Positions 35,071 through 43,927 of a stretch of 64,000 nucleotides of DNA are shown in pieces. Numbering within the stretch: the stretch's first letter is position 1; the number at the start of each line of letters is the position of its first letter. This DNA comes from DATAZK01 sp963782485 (GTDB lineage: Bacteria > Actinomycetota > Actinomycetes > Frankiales > Frankiaceae): the NCBI GenBank assembly GCA_963782485.1, contig CAWAJV010000007.1, forward strand, positions 930,001-994,000, given 5' to 3'. The position numbers and the translations under genes are program-made. The notes under the pieces were generated by a model. It did no database searches. It had not been told where the DNA came from and saw only the letters and a list, made by a program, of their open reading frames with translations.

Positions 35071-35100
35071 CGTTGTATCGTTAGATTAGCTAGATGTATC
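35071..35100. promoter_or_regulatory. Island motif, site 7 (double, minus strand)
   Basis: On the minus strand ATACATCTAGCTAATC overlaps AATCTAACGATACAACG, giving two neighbouring copies of the TCTAAC/TCTAGC core, 79 bases before the 35.2-kb amidohydrolase. The 200-bp stretch 34979-35178 contains no gene; apart from this element nothing was recognised. Confidence 0.45.
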
Positions 35101-35178
35101 AGTTGCCGGTTCTCGCCCAAACGACGCCATCGCGATCAACAAGGGCGCGGGGGCAGCGAAGCGACGGAGGAGCCGACG

Positions 35179-36309
35179 GTGGATGTAACACCTGACACCA
35201 AGATCTGGGCTCACTCAGGTGACTCCCACTTCCTCGAGCCAGAGGACCTGTGGCATCAGATACTCCCCAAGTCCGTCGCTGATCGGATGCCTCGGACCCG
35301 GCGGATCTCCGACGACGAGGAACTGGTCGAGGTGGACGGCAAGTCGTTCACCCGTCCGCTCCCCAAGATCATGACCGCCAAGGGCGCGACCGGTGAGACG
35401 ATCGCCGAGATGTCGCACCGGCCGCCGGGTGCGCGCGACGTCAGGCTTCGACTCGCCGACCTCGACCAGGAGGGCATCTGGGGCGAGGTGATGTACCAGT
35501 CGATCGGCATGTGGGCGGCGCTCATCGAGGACCGCGCACTGATCGCGGAAGCCGCCCGAGCCGAAAACGAGTGGCTGGCAAGCGAAATCCAGGCGGTCGC
35601 GCCCGATCGTCTCGTGCCCGCCGCCCTGATGCCGACCGTCAACGTGGATGACGCCGTGGCAGAGGTCCACCACGCCGCTGACTTGGGTCTGCGCCTGATC
35701 AGCCTGCCGTCCGGGCAGGCCCCAGGCCGGCAGGACTGGAACCATCAAGAATGGGACCCATTGTGGGAAGCCGCGACGGAAACCGGCATGGTCGTCGGGC
35801 TTCATATCGGCACCGCCGGCAGCGATCAAGGGGGTCAGTTCCGCGGCCGCGGTGGTGCGCTGCTCAACTATGTCGAGTCCACTCGGGACGGGCAGTACAT
35901 GGCGATGAAGCTGGTCGCCTCTGGCGTTTTCGACCGTTGCCCGACCCTCAAGGTGCTGGTGTCCGAGGGTGGGGCGACCTGGGTTCCGCATATCGGCGAC
36001 AAGCTCAACGAGGCCTACCGCCAGCACCACATGTTCGTGCGCCCGGCACTGTCGCGTCCACCCAAGGAGCAGCTGTACAGCAACGTGTACGCCAGCTTCC
36101 AGCACGACGAGTCGGCGCCGGCCGCCAACTGGGCGATGGGGTACAAAAACGTGCTGTTCGGCAGCGATTACCCGCATCTGGAAGGTACGTACGGTCACAC
36201 GCAGGAGACACTGCAGCAACTGGTCGACGGGCTAGACCCGGCTGTCGCCGAGCGGATCCTGCGCGGCGCTTTCCAAGAATTGTTCCCGCACGTGTCCTCG
36301 CCGGTGTGA
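35179..36309 (+). CDS. Amidohydrolase family protein (ACMSD-like), subfamily A
   Basis: A 376-residue metal-dependent TIM barrel starting at a GTG, GGAGGAG 6 bases upstream. Ligands: GDSHFLEPEDLW (Asp, His), GLHIGTAG (His), GSDYPHLEGTYGHT (Asp). Over its length it resembles the 6.7-kb gene (ARDVRLRLADLDQEGIWGE versus MDAALRLGDLDEQGIWAE), which defines the subfamily. Monocistronic or followed by the LLM gene 71 bp later. No evidence for export. Substrate unknown; decarboxylation or C-C hydrolysis of a ring-derived acid is the family expectation. Confidence 0.85.
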   Translation: MDVTPDTKIWAHSGDSHFLEPEDLWHQILPKSVADRMPRTRRISDDEELVEVDGKSFTRPLPKIMTAKGATGETIAEMSHRPPGARDVRLRLADLDQEGIWGEVMYQSIGMWAALIEDRALIAEAARAENEWLASEIQAVAPDRLVPAALMPTVNVDDAVAEVHHAADLGLRLISLPSGQAPGRQDWNHQEWDPLWEAATETGMVVGLHIGTAGSDQGGQFRGRGGALLNYVESTRDGQYMAMKLVASGVFDRCPTLKVLVSEGGATWVPHIGDKLNEAYRQHHMFVRPALSRPPKEQLYSNVYASFQHDESAPAANWAMGYKNVLFGSDYPHLEGTYGHTQETLQQLVDGLDPAVAERILRGAFQELFPHVSSPV

Positions 36310-36353
36310 CCTGGCGACGGTCCGGAGCCAGTAGACCCTTAGGGCTTATCGCT

Positions 36354-36372
36354 AAATCATCTTCCTGATAGG
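36354..36372. promoter_or_regulatory. Island motif, site 8 (AAATCATCTTCCTGATAGG)
   Basis: It ends only 9 bases before the GTG of the LLM gene. The core ATCA-N6-TGAT is an exact dyad as at 25.16 kb. The proximity leaves almost no leader, so the transcript may be near-leaderless. Confidence 0.55.
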
Positions 36373-36380
36373 CTCGCCGG

Positions 36381-37313
36381 GTGCTTCCGCCGATCACGGT
36401 GGGCCTGCGCGTGCCGGCAGCGCTCTTCCCACAAGGCTCTGGCGCACTCGCGCGCTTCGTGGCAGCCGCGGAGGACAGCGGGCTGGACCGGTTGTGTGTC
36501 GGCGACCATGTGGTCTTCCGCGGCGGCCAGGGCTTCGACGGGCTGATCAACGCGACGGCCGTCGCCGTCCTCACCCGCCAGGTCCAGATCGAGACGGCTG
36601 TGTACCTGCTTCCGCTGCGCCATCCGGTGCCCGTCGCGCGGCAGGTCTGCTCGCTCGCTGAGCTCGCGCCTGGACGCCTGCGGTTCGGTGTCGGCATTGG
36701 GGGCGAGGACCCTGCAGAGGTACGCGCGTGTGGCAGCGATCCGGCGACCCGCGGCCGGCGGATGGATGAGGCGCTCCCCCTGCTTCGGGCGCTGCTTCGG
36801 GGTGAGCGGGTCGACAGTGACGGTCCGTTCTATCCACTGCAGGGTGTTCAGTTCTCCGGGGCGGCGGCCGGCGGCGTGCCTATCCTGGTCGGAGGCCGCT
36901 CGGACGCGGCGCTTCGGCGCGTAGCCCGCGATGGTGATGCCTGGCTCGGCCTGTGGGTGTCCCCGGAGCGCTTCGCCACGGCGTGCGCCGAGATCGCCGA
37001 CCTGGCCGCTGACAACGCGCACGGCCGCGCCGTAGGCCCCCACGGGATGCACGTCTGGTGCGGTTTCGACGCCGATCCGACGGTCGCGCGTAGCCGACTC
37101 GGCGCGGCGATGGAGCACCTGTACCAGACGCCGTTCGAGAAATTCGCTCGCTACAGCCCCGCCGGCACCCCCGAGCAGGTGGCAGGCCTGCTCCAGGCGT
37201 ACGTCGACGCTGGGTGCCGCTCGTTCAACCTGATCGCCGTGGCCGTAGACGACGACATCATCATCGAAGGGGCCCGTTGCGTGCGGGAGCTGCTGAGGAA
37301 GGCCAACCCATGA
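36381..37313 (+). CDS. LLM-class flavin/F420-dependent oxidoreductase
   Basis: A 310-residue luciferase-like monooxygenase-fold protein. Phrases GLDRLCVGDHVVF, VQIETAVYLLPLRHPVPVARQVCSLAELAPGRLRFGVGIGGEDPAE and VPILVGGRSDAALRR match the F420-dependent LLM group. These enzymes transfer hydride from F420H2 or FMNH2, either reducing double bonds or, as monooxygenases, hydroxylating substrates. It starts at a GTG with no clear ribosome site, right behind a motif copy, so a leaderless start is likely. The SDR that follows overlaps by 4 bases (ATGA). Confidence 0.82.
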   Translation: MLPPITVGLRVPAALFPQGSGALARFVAAAEDSGLDRLCVGDHVVFRGGQGFDGLINATAVAVLTRQVQIETAVYLLPLRHPVPVARQVCSLAELAPGRLRFGVGIGGEDPAEVRACGSDPATRGRRMDEALPLLRALLRGERVDSDGPFYPLQGVQFSGAAAGGVPILVGGRSDAALRRVARDGDAWLGLWVSPERFATACAEIADLAADNAHGRAVGPHGMHVWCGFDADPTVARSRLGAAMEHLYQTPFEKFARYSPAGTPEQVAGLLQAYVDAGCRSFNLIAVAVDDDIIIEGARCVRELLRKANP

Positions 37314-38053
37314 AGAACCGCGTCGCGATCGTCACCGGCGGCACCCGCGGAATCGGTGCCGCCGTGACCGAGTTGCTCGCCGCCGACGGCGCACACGTGG
37401 CAGCAATCTACGCCAGCAATCACGACGCCGCCCAGGCCTTTCAGGAGCGCGTCAGCAGCGCAGGTGGTTCGGTGAGCATTCACCCGGGCAACCTGGCCGA
37501 CCCCGACTTCTGCCGCGAGCTCGCCGCTACGGTGCTGGCGAAGTTTGGTCGCATCGATTGTCTGGTGAACAACGCCGGTTTGCTGGTGGAGAACAACGCG
37601 TTCCGCACGACCGATGACGAGTGGACACGTGCCCTTGCCGTCAACCTCTCGGCGCCCTGGTATCTCGCCCAGGCGGTGCTGGCACCCATGGCCGAGGCGG
37701 GTTACGGACGGATCGTCAATGTCGGTTCCGTGACCGCGGCGATGGGAAGCCCCGTCGAGATTGGATACGGCGCCGCGAAGGCAGGACTCGTGGGGCTCAC
37801 CCGATCCCTGGCTCGGGCCGTGGCGCGTAAAGGGATCACGGTCAACCTGGTGGTCCCGGGCGTCTTCGAGACGGAGATGACCACCTCGATGCGGCCGGAG
37901 GCTCAGGAGTCGATCCGAGCCATGATCCCGCTCGGCCGGCGCGGCGATCCGGCCGAGCTCGCGTGGGCGGTGCGCTTCCTGCTCGACGAGCGCGCCGGCT
38001 ACGTCACCGGCTCCGTCGTCACGGTTGACGGCGGCATCTCGATGGGCGCCTGA
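37310..38053 (+). CDS. SDR family oxidoreductase, FabG-like
   Basis: A 247-residue classical SDR: TGGTRGIG near residue 12, VNNAG, catalytic YGAAKAG and C-terminal GYVTGSVVTVDGGI. It is shorter than the longer in-frame reading and begins at the ATG overlapping the LLM stop. FabG-type enzymes reduce or oxidise 3-oxo/hydroxy-acyl thioesters. It forms a two-gene operon with the LLM oxidoreductase and converges with an amidohydrolase. Confidence 0.85.
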   Translation: MKNRVAIVTGGTRGIGAAVTELLAADGAHVAAIYASNHDAAQAFQERVSSAGGSVSIHPGNLADPDFCRELAATVLAKFGRIDCLVNNAGLLVENNAFRTTDDEWTRALAVNLSAPWYLAQAVLAPMAEAGYGRIVNVGSVTAAMGSPVEIGYGAAKAGLVGLTRSLARAVARKGITVNLVVPGVFETEMTTSMRPEAQESIRAMIPLGRRGDPAELAWAVRFLLDERAGYVTGSVVTVDGGISMGA

Positions 38054-38064
38054 CGGCAACCCAC

Positions 38065-39258
38065 CTAGCTGTGGTCGAAGACCTTGGCCGCGTTATCGCG
38101 GAGGATCTTGCGCTGCTGCTCATCACTCAGGCCGTCGAGCAGCTTCACGAAGTCGGCAGGCTCGGCGAGGCCCTCGGCATGGGGGAAGTCGGAGCCCATG
38201 ACCAGGCAGTCGACATCGGGCAGGTCCCGCACGATCTCGAGAATGTCGTCCTCGGGGTAGGGCGCAACCCTCACGTGTTGCCGGAAGATCGCACTCGGAC
38301 GTTCGTCGAGCTTCCCGCCGATCCAAGGTCCGTTGCGGCCCATCCCCCGGCTCTTGTCCATGTGAGTGATGAAGTGGGGCACCCACGATGCCCCGAACTC
38401 CGCGACGAGCACGTTGATATTCGGGAACCGGCCGAAGAGATTGTCGAAGATCAGGGCGGACAGCGTGTCTTCGATCGGTCGCTCGCCGTAGAGGTTGTTC
38501 CACGCCCACGCCGACATGTGCCATGACCCGGGCGCACCGCTGTGACCCCAGGCCGGGCCGATGTTCTCGTTGTACCAGTTCTCCATGATGTGAAAGGCGA
38601 CAGTGATACCCGCCTCGTGCACCCGGGCCCAGAACGGATCGAAGTAGGGATCGCCCGGCGAGCGGCCGTTAACCGGACCGGTCGGCAGCAGCACGATGCG
38701 GGCGCCACGGCTCAACACGAACTCGAGCTCCTTGACCGCCAGATCCGAATCCCGCAACGACAGCAGCGCCGGGGCAAACAGCTTCCCGTCCCGGTTGAAG
38801 CCCCAGTCTTCATCGAACCACTGGTTCAGCGCATGCACGTTGGCGAAGGCGGCGGGAGTGTCCTTGACGTAGTTCTCCACCGAGAGCGCGATCGCCGACG
38901 GGAAGATCACGGCCTTTTCGACGCCCTGCCGCTCCATGAGAGACAGGCGCGCCTCCCGGTTCTGGTACTCCGGCCGCATCGGCTCCGGCAGGTAGTTCTC
39001 ATCCGGGTTGCCTGAGCCCATCTGCTTGAGCATTTCCTTCAGCGACCCTGGCCGATACGCCAGGTCGAAACCCAGGCCCTGCTCGGAGTTGAAGACCGCA
39101 ATACGGTCCGCGGCCAGGATGCGTTCGGTGCCATCGGGCATCCGGATCGGACGCACCGCCTGGTCAAGCATCTCCGCAGGGAGGTAGCGGGTGACAGCGT
39201 CACGTGGCTCGTAGCAATGCGTATCGCAGTCGAACAACCCAAAGGGCAAGCCCGCCAT
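38065..39258 (-). CDS. Amidohydrolase family protein, singleton subfamily D
   Basis: A 397-residue TIM-barrel hydrolase, ATG at 39258 with GAGGAGA upstream. Ligands: FDCDTHCYEPRD (Asp, His), AFHIMENWYNE (His), GSDFPHAEGLAEP (Asp). It lacks a close paralogue in the window: the first ligand loop is DCDTH and the third SDFPH rather than SDYPH. The middle region DPYFDPFWARVHEAGITVAFH is typical of the ACMSD-like group. Faces the LLM/ligase operon across a 179-bp gap that carries two motif copies. Probably a decarboxylase or C-C hydrolase for a different intermediate from the other six. Confidence 0.83.
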   Translation of the reverse strand: MAGLPFGLFDCDTHCYEPRDAVTRYLPAEMLDQAVRPIRMPDGTERILAADRIAVFNSEQGLGFDLAYRPGSLKEMLKQMGSGNPDENYLPEPMRPEYQNREARLSLMERQGVEKAVIFPSAIALSVENYVKDTPAAFANVHALNQWFDEDWGFNRDGKLFAPALLSLRDSDLAVKELEFVLSRGARIVLLPTGPVNGRSPGDPYFDPFWARVHEAGITVAFHIMENWYNENIGPAWGHSGAPGSWHMSAWAWNNLYGERPIEDTLSALIFDNLFGRFPNINVLVAEFGASWVPHFITHMDKSRGMGRNGPWIGGKLDERPSAIFRQHVRVAPYPEDDILEIVRDLPDVDCLVMGSDFPHAEGLAEPADFVKLLDGLSDEQQRKILRDNAAKVFDHS

Positions 39259-39282
39259 GACTTCTCCTCACGCCAGAGGGCT

Positions 39283-39302
39283 GAATCATACAACTATTTA
39301 TG
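39283..39302. promoter_or_regulatory. Island motif, site 9 (GAATCATACAACTATTTATG)
   Basis: It lies 25 bases upstream of the leftward amidohydrolase start. It matches the element with one change in the core (TACAAC for TCTAAC). Confidence 0.5.
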
Positions 39303-39362
39303 CGCGTCTCGCTACCTGCGCAAGATCCTCAGCAGGCCCCCGACCAGATGCTTGAAAGATAA

Positions 39363-39381
39363 CTCATCTACCTGTTTAGTG
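39363..39381. promoter_or_regulatory. Island motif, site 10 (CTCATCTACCTGTTTAGTG)
   Basis: This second copy in the same gap lies 57 bases before the rightward LLM start. Paired copies facing each divergent gene repeat the arrangement at 20.4 kb. Confidence 0.5.
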
Positions 39382-39437
39382 TCGATGGTTGTCGGGGGGC
39401 CTCACGGATGCTGCCGGCCTTGCTCGAAGGATGTGCC

Positions 39438-40325
39438 ATGACACCGACGCAAGCTGGGTTGCCCTCAGTGGGGATCTTCCCGGCCTCGACCGACTACTCG
39501 ATGCCGCTGGTGACCCTGGCCAAAGCCGCCGAAGACCGTGGTTTCACCTCACTGTTTCTCAACGAACACACGCACCTGCCGGTCGATCACCGGCGCAGCC
39601 CTTTCCCGGCAGGCGGGCCGACGCCGAAGCGGTACGCCCACTTCTGGGACCCGTTCACGGCGCTGGCCTTCGTCGCTGCACAAACGTCATTGACGGTCGG
39701 TACGGCGGTCTCTCTGGTGGCCGAGCACGACGCGATCGCGCTGGCGAAGGCCGTCGCCACGGTCGACGTCCTGAGTGGTGGCCGGTTTGTCCTCGGTGCC
39801 GGCTACGGATGGAACCGGGAGGAGTACGAGGACCACTGGCCCGACGCGCGAGTACGGGCCGACGTCGTGCTGGAGACGATCGACTGCATGCGGGCGCTTT
39901 GGACCGATGACGAGGCCGAGTTCCACGGCACGTACCGAACGGTCACCTGCAGCTGGGCGTGGCCGAAACCCGTGCAGCAGCCCAGCGTTCCCGTGCTGCT
40001 CGGCGTCAGGCCGGGCCCGGAGGATCGCAACTTCCACCGGATCGCGCGCCACGCGGACGGCTGGATCCCCATGGGCTCGGCCATGGACAGCCCGGGCTTT
40101 CCCGACGAACTCCTGCGGCTGCGAGTGATCTGGCAGAAGGCCGGGCGGTCGCCTGACGACCTGCGCATCACCGCGATTCAGCTGCCGGTGGAGATCGATC
40201 AATTCCGGGCCAACCGCGCAGCGGCGGGCGCACTGGGAGTAGAACGAATGCTGCTCTACATGGCCGACGAGTCCGAGCCGGATGCTCTCGCCGTCCTGGA
40301 CCGATACGCCGCCGCGCTTGATTGA
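39438..40325 (+). CDS. LLM-class F420-dependent oxidoreductase
   Basis: A 295-residue luciferase-like protein. Start ATG at 39438 (GAAGG upstream); 10 extra in-frame codons are not needed. Core phrases: GFTSLFLNEHTHLP, SLTVGTAVSLVAEHDAIALAKAVATVDVLSGGRFVLGAGYGWNREE and ADGWIPMG. The GAGYGWNxEE phrase is common to F420-dependent actinobacterial LLM proteins. It probably reduces or oxidises a ring or side-chain intermediate. Ligase gene follows by 16 bp in the same operon. Confidence 0.83.
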   Translation: MTPTQAGLPSVGIFPASTDYSMPLVTLAKAAEDRGFTSLFLNEHTHLPVDHRRSPFPAGGPTPKRYAHFWDPFTALAFVAAQTSLTVGTAVSLVAEHDAIALAKAVATVDVLSGGRFVLGAGYGWNREEYEDHWPDARVRADVVLETIDCMRALWTDDEAEFHGTYRTVTCSWAWPKPVQQPSVPVLLGVRPGPEDRNFHRIARHADGWIPMGSAMDSPGFPDELLRLRVIWQKAGRSPDDLRITAIQLPVEIDQFRANRAAAGALGVERMLLYMADESEPDALAVLDRYAAALD

Positions 40326-40341
40326 GCTGCCTGGAGATGCC

Positions 40342-41910
40342 GTGAGCACCGCATACCTTCCGGCTGACTGCTCGTCACCGCTGGACAGCCGCGCGATCGG
40401 CACTGTCCTCATGGATCGGGCCTCGCAGCATGGCGACTCACCGGCGCTGTTCTGGTTCTCACCCTCGGGTGACCTGCAACGGCTGACCTACGGCCAGCTT
40501 GCGGCGGCGGCCTCTTGCGCCGCGCACGAGCTGCTCGAGAGCCTGTCCCCCGGTGATCGGCTGGCTGTGTGGTCTGCGAACTGCCCGGAGTGGGTTGTGC
40601 TGGAGTACGCCGCCGCGCTAGCCGGTGTAATGCTCACGCCACTCAACCCGGCCCTTGCCGACGGGGAGGCAGCGACCCTGCTGGCCCAGTCTGGCGCGGG
40701 GATGATCTTCGCGAGTGAGTTCCACCGAGGGTCCCCGCTGCTGGAGCGAGCCGCCCGCGTTGCCAGCTCGGCGGTGACGGTCCGACCGCTTTCGGACATT
40801 CGGCTCGATGCTCGTCCCGTTACCTACCTGCCCGACGTCCCGGCCGACAGCCCTTTCCTGCTGCAGTACACCAGCGGGACAACGGGACGCCCGAAAGGCG
40901 TGGTGCTCACCCATGCTGCGACGTTCAACGCCGGGCGCTTCAGTGCCGAGCGGCTGGGCTTGACCGAACGCGACACCACCCTGTGTGCGCTGCCCCTGCA
41001 CCACGTGGGTGCGAGCGTGTGCCTGCTGCTGCCGATGCTCGCCGCCGGAGGTGCAGTCGCCCTGGTTCCGGGGTGGGACACCGAACTCGTGGTGCGCCTC
41101 GTCGCCGCGACGCAGGCCACGATGGTCGGCGTCGTACCCACGATGCTGCTTGACCTGCTCGATCACCCCGGCGTAGCCGATGGACGGCTGGAGAGCCTGC
41201 GGCTCCTGCAAGGAGGAGGCGCGACCCTGGCGCCGTCGCTCATCCGCCGGGCGGAAGCGGCCCTGTCAGCACGCTTTGTCGTCGGCTACGGGCAGTCCGA
41301 GGCGCCGGTCAGCATCTGCTCACACCCTGACGATTCGCCGGAAGACAAGGCACTGACGATCGGTCGCCCGCTACCGCACCGCGAAGTCCGCATCGTCCAG
41401 CTATCCACCGGGGAAGTCGTGCCTTACGGAGAGGTCGGCGAGCTGCAGATCAGGTCTGCTCTGAACATGAACGGCTACTGGCGCGACGCCGACGCCTCCA
41501 GCACGGTCCTCGACCACGACGGCTGGCTGCACAGCGGCGACCTCTGCTCCATGGACGTGCGAGGCATGGTCACGATCGTCGGACGTGCCCGTGACCTCAT
41601 CATTCGCGGCGGCGAGAACATCTTCCCGAGCGAGCTGGAAGACGTCATCCTGGCCCATCCCGCGGTCGCAGACGTCGCCATCGTCGGCGCTCCCAGCGAG
41701 CGCTGGGGAGAGGAACCGGTCGCGTTCGTCAAGCCGAGCGCGGGAGCATCGCTCGACACCGAGGAGCTCGATGCCTGGGTACGGGAGCGATTGGCCGGGT
41801 TCAAGCGACCGCGCGGCTGGTTCGTCGTGGACTCCCTGCCGCTGACGGCATCAGGAAAGGTGCAGAAGTTCCGCCTTCGCGAGCTCCTGCAGCCACCCTC
41901 GAACGCCTGA
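40342..41910 (+). CDS. Acyl-CoA synthetase (AMP-binding), canonical
   Basis: A 522-residue ANL-family ligase starting at a GTG with GGAGA 4 bases upstream. The A3 motif is standard (YTSGTTGRPKG, residues about 175-185), as are A5 (VGYGQSEAPV), A7 (LHSGDLC) and A8 (IRGGENIFPSELE); the A10 motif LPLTASGKVQK has the catalytic Lys near the C-terminus. It forms acyl-AMP and then acyl-CoA from a carboxylic acid, probably activating the island substrate or an intermediate acid. It contrasts with the 4.2-kb ligase, whose phosphate loop is changed. Confidence 0.88.
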   Translation: MSTAYLPADCSSPLDSRAIGTVLMDRASQHGDSPALFWFSPSGDLQRLTYGQLAAAASCAAHELLESLSPGDRLAVWSANCPEWVVLEYAAALAGVMLTPLNPALADGEAATLLAQSGAGMIFASEFHRGSPLLERAARVASSAVTVRPLSDIRLDARPVTYLPDVPADSPFLLQYTSGTTGRPKGVVLTHAATFNAGRFSAERLGLTERDTTLCALPLHHVGASVCLLLPMLAAGGAVALVPGWDTELVVRLVAATQATMVGVVPTMLLDLLDHPGVADGRLESLRLLQGGGATLAPSLIRRAEAALSARFVVGYGQSEAPVSICSHPDDSPEDKALTIGRPLPHREVRIVQLSTGEVVPYGEVGELQIRSALNMNGYWRDADASSTVLDHDGWLHSGDLCSMDVRGMVTIVGRARDLIIRGGENIFPSELEDVILAHPAVADVAIVGAPSERWGEEPVAFVKPSAGASLDTEELDAWVRERLAGFKRPRGWFVVDSLPLTASGKVQKFRLRELLQPPSNA

Positions 41911-41922
41911 CTCCAGCCACCG

Positions 41923-43059
41923 TCAGACGCCTACCTGGGCGTCGGCCGGCACGGTCAGCGGAAAGCGGAAAAGCCGCTCGGCGCTCTGGTGAGTGATGAG
42001 GTCGATCTCGTGCTGCGGCACATCTGCGAACAGTTCCTTGCACGCCGCCTGGGTGTGCGGCCAAGGGGTGTCCGCGTGGGGGTAATCGGACTCGAAAAGG
42101 ATCCGATCGGTCCCGTAGACGTCGCGCGTGGTCAGGCCCCACGGCTCCTCGATCATGCAAAACCACATGTTCCGCTTCGCGATCTCCGAGGGAAGCACCG
42201 CATCCAAATGACTCCAGTAGCTGTGGCGCTCCCACTGCCGGTCAGCTCGCTCCAGAGCGGCGGGAAGCCAGCCGATCCCGCCCTCGCTCCAGACGAATTT
42301 GATGTCAGGGATCGCGCGTGGAAGCGGCGAGCACATCACGTTGACGGCGGCTCTCGCTGTCTGAGTGAATGAGGCCGCGATTTCCACGATCGGTGTCGTG
42401 CCCGGATCGAGCGTGGACGAGCCCGCTGATCCCACGTGCATGCAGACCGGCGTCGAACTCTCGGCACACAGGCGCATCAGCGGATCCCACGTGCCGTCAT
42501 GCCAGCTTCCGACGCCAAGCGCCCCCGGATCCTCGACAAAGCACAACGCTTTGCTGCCTTTGGCCAGGGTGCGTTCCATCTCGGCGACGGCAAGAGAGAC
42601 GTCCCAGAGCGGCACGATGGTCATCGGGACGAACATCTCGGGCGCCGCGCCGCACCACTCGTCGAGCACGAAGTCGTTCCATGCCTCGACGCAGACCTTG
42701 GCCAGATCCTTGTCACGGAAGCCGATGAACTTGCGGCCGCCGAAGCCCGGCAGCGTGGGGAAATTCACGCTGGCGAAGATCCCGTCCGCTCGCATGTCCT
42801 TCGCTCGGGCGACCGGCTCGTAGCAGCCTGGAATCATGTCTGCGAACCGCGCTGGTTCCATGCCCCATTGCTCGCGTGGTTTGCCGGCGACCGCATTGAG
42901 ACCCATGGTGACCTGGCGCTCACCCTCGTACTCCCAGTACTCGCGGCCATCTGCCTCGACGACGTGGGGAGCTGCTTCGCGGTACTTGGCCGGCACCCGG
43001 TCGCTCCACACATCGGCCGGCTCGACGATGTGATCGTCGACGCTGAATAGGGTGTACAC
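41923..43059 (-). CDS. Amidohydrolase family protein, subfamily B
   Basis: A 378-residue hydrolase starting at a GTG, 35 bases downstream of a motif copy; GGAGG lies 5 bases upstream. Ligands: VDDHIVEPADVW, CMHVGSAGS and FESDYPHADTPWPH. The alignment with the 18.98-kb gene is close through the whole barrel (for example MIPGCYEPVARAKDM versus MIPGSYDPRERARDL, and ALERADRQWERHSYW versus ALERADRQFERHNYW), and this copy ends about 70 residues sooner. Both may act on related compounds. The gene is convergent with the ligase operon (12-bp gap). Confidence 0.85.
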   Translation of the reverse strand: MYTLFSVDDHIVEPADVWSDRVPAKYREAAPHVVEADGREYWEYEGERQVTMGLNAVAGKPREQWGMEPARFADMIPGCYEPVARAKDMRADGIFASVNFPTLPGFGGRKFIGFRDKDLAKVCVEAWNDFVLDEWCGAAPEMFVPMTIVPLWDVSLAVAEMERTLAKGSKALCFVEDPGALGVGSWHDGTWDPLMRLCAESSTPVCMHVGSAGSSTLDPGTTPIVEIAASFTQTARAAVNVMCSPLPRAIPDIKFVWSEGGIGWLPAALERADRQWERHSYWSHLDAVLPSEIAKRNMWFCMIEEPWGLTTRDVYGTDRILFESDYPHADTPWPHTQAACKELFADVPQHEIDLITHQSAERLFRFPLTVPADAQVGV

Positions 43060-43092
43060 GGCGCCTCCAAGGAGCAGCTCGCTTCGCGGTGG

Positions 43093-43111
43093 GAATCATC
43101 TAACTGCTTGT
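43093..43111. promoter_or_regulatory. Island motif, site 11 (GAATCATCTAACTGCTTGT)
   Basis: This is one of the best copies, 34 bases upstream of the leftward amidohydrolase GTG, in the gap between two leftward units. Confidence 0.55.
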
Positions 43112-43162
43112 ACTGTATTTCCGCCAAGCCGCCGAGAGAGAACCGCCCCCGCAAAGCAGTCC

Positions 43163-43927
43163 TCAGACCTTCCGGGTGACCCCGCCGTCCACGCGAATGA
43201 TCGAGCCGGTCATGTAACTCGACGCGCCGCTCGCAAGGTAGAGGGCCAGCGCGACCACTTCGTCCGGCTCCCCCACGCGCTTGAGCGGGACGTAGTCGCC
43301 GCTCAACTGCTCCGCGGTCCACGCTTGCGTGACGTCGGTTCGGAACGCCCCGGGCAGGATCGCGTTGACCCGCACCTTGGGCGCGAACGCCTCTGCCAGA
43401 CCGACAGTCAGTGCGTTGAGGCCGGCCTTGGCACACGCGTAAGGAAGCTCCGTCGGGCTCGCCTGAAGCGAGCCCACCGATCCGACATTGATGATGGAGC
43501 CGCCTTCGTGCTCCGCCATGTGCGTTCCGACCAGCGCGCCCAGTCGGAATGGCCCTTTCAGGTTGACCGACAGGGTCTTGTCGTAGAGCTCTTCCGTGAC
43601 ACCTGCCAGCGTCTCGTAGAGGGGTGACATTCCTGCGTTGTTGACGAGCACGTCGATGCGCCCGAACTCGCTCAGCGCAGCCGCGACCAGGTCATCGCAG
43701 TCGCCCCATCGTCCGACGTGACACGCAACGGGGAGCGCCGCGCGACCGGTCAGCGCTGTGACTTCTTGCGCCAACCGCTCGCAACCGTCGAGCTTGCGGG
43801 AGGAGATCACCACGTCGGCGCCTGCCTCCGCAAAGCCGAGGACCATGGCCCGCCCAAGCCCCCGGCTCCCCCCGGTCACGACCACGACCTTGCCGGCGAC
43901 CGACATCCGGTCGGCCAGCGTCTTCAT
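43163..43927 (-). CDS. SDR family oxidoreductase, FabG-like
   Basis: A 254-residue SDR: TGGSRGLG near residue 18, NNAGMSPLYE, catalytic Ser in NVGSVGS and YACAKAG (Tyr, Lys), end MTGSIIRVDGGV. Start ATG overlaps the stop of the phosphotransferase gene (ATGA). The group includes enzymes acting on alicyclic alcohols. It is the last gene of a three-gene leftward unit. Confidence 0.85.
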   Translation of the reverse strand: MKTLADRMSVAGKVVVVTGGSRGLGRAMVLGFAEAGADVVISSRKLDGCERLAQEVTALTGRAALPVACHVGRWGDCDDLVAAALSEFGRIDVLVNNAGMSPLYETLAGVTEELYDKTLSVNLKGPFRLGALVGTHMAEHEGGSIINVGSVGSLQASPTELPYACAKAGLNALTVGLAEAFAPKVRVNAILPGAFRTDVTQAWTAEQLSGDYVPLKRVGEPDEVVALALYLASGASSYMTGSIIRVDGGVTRKV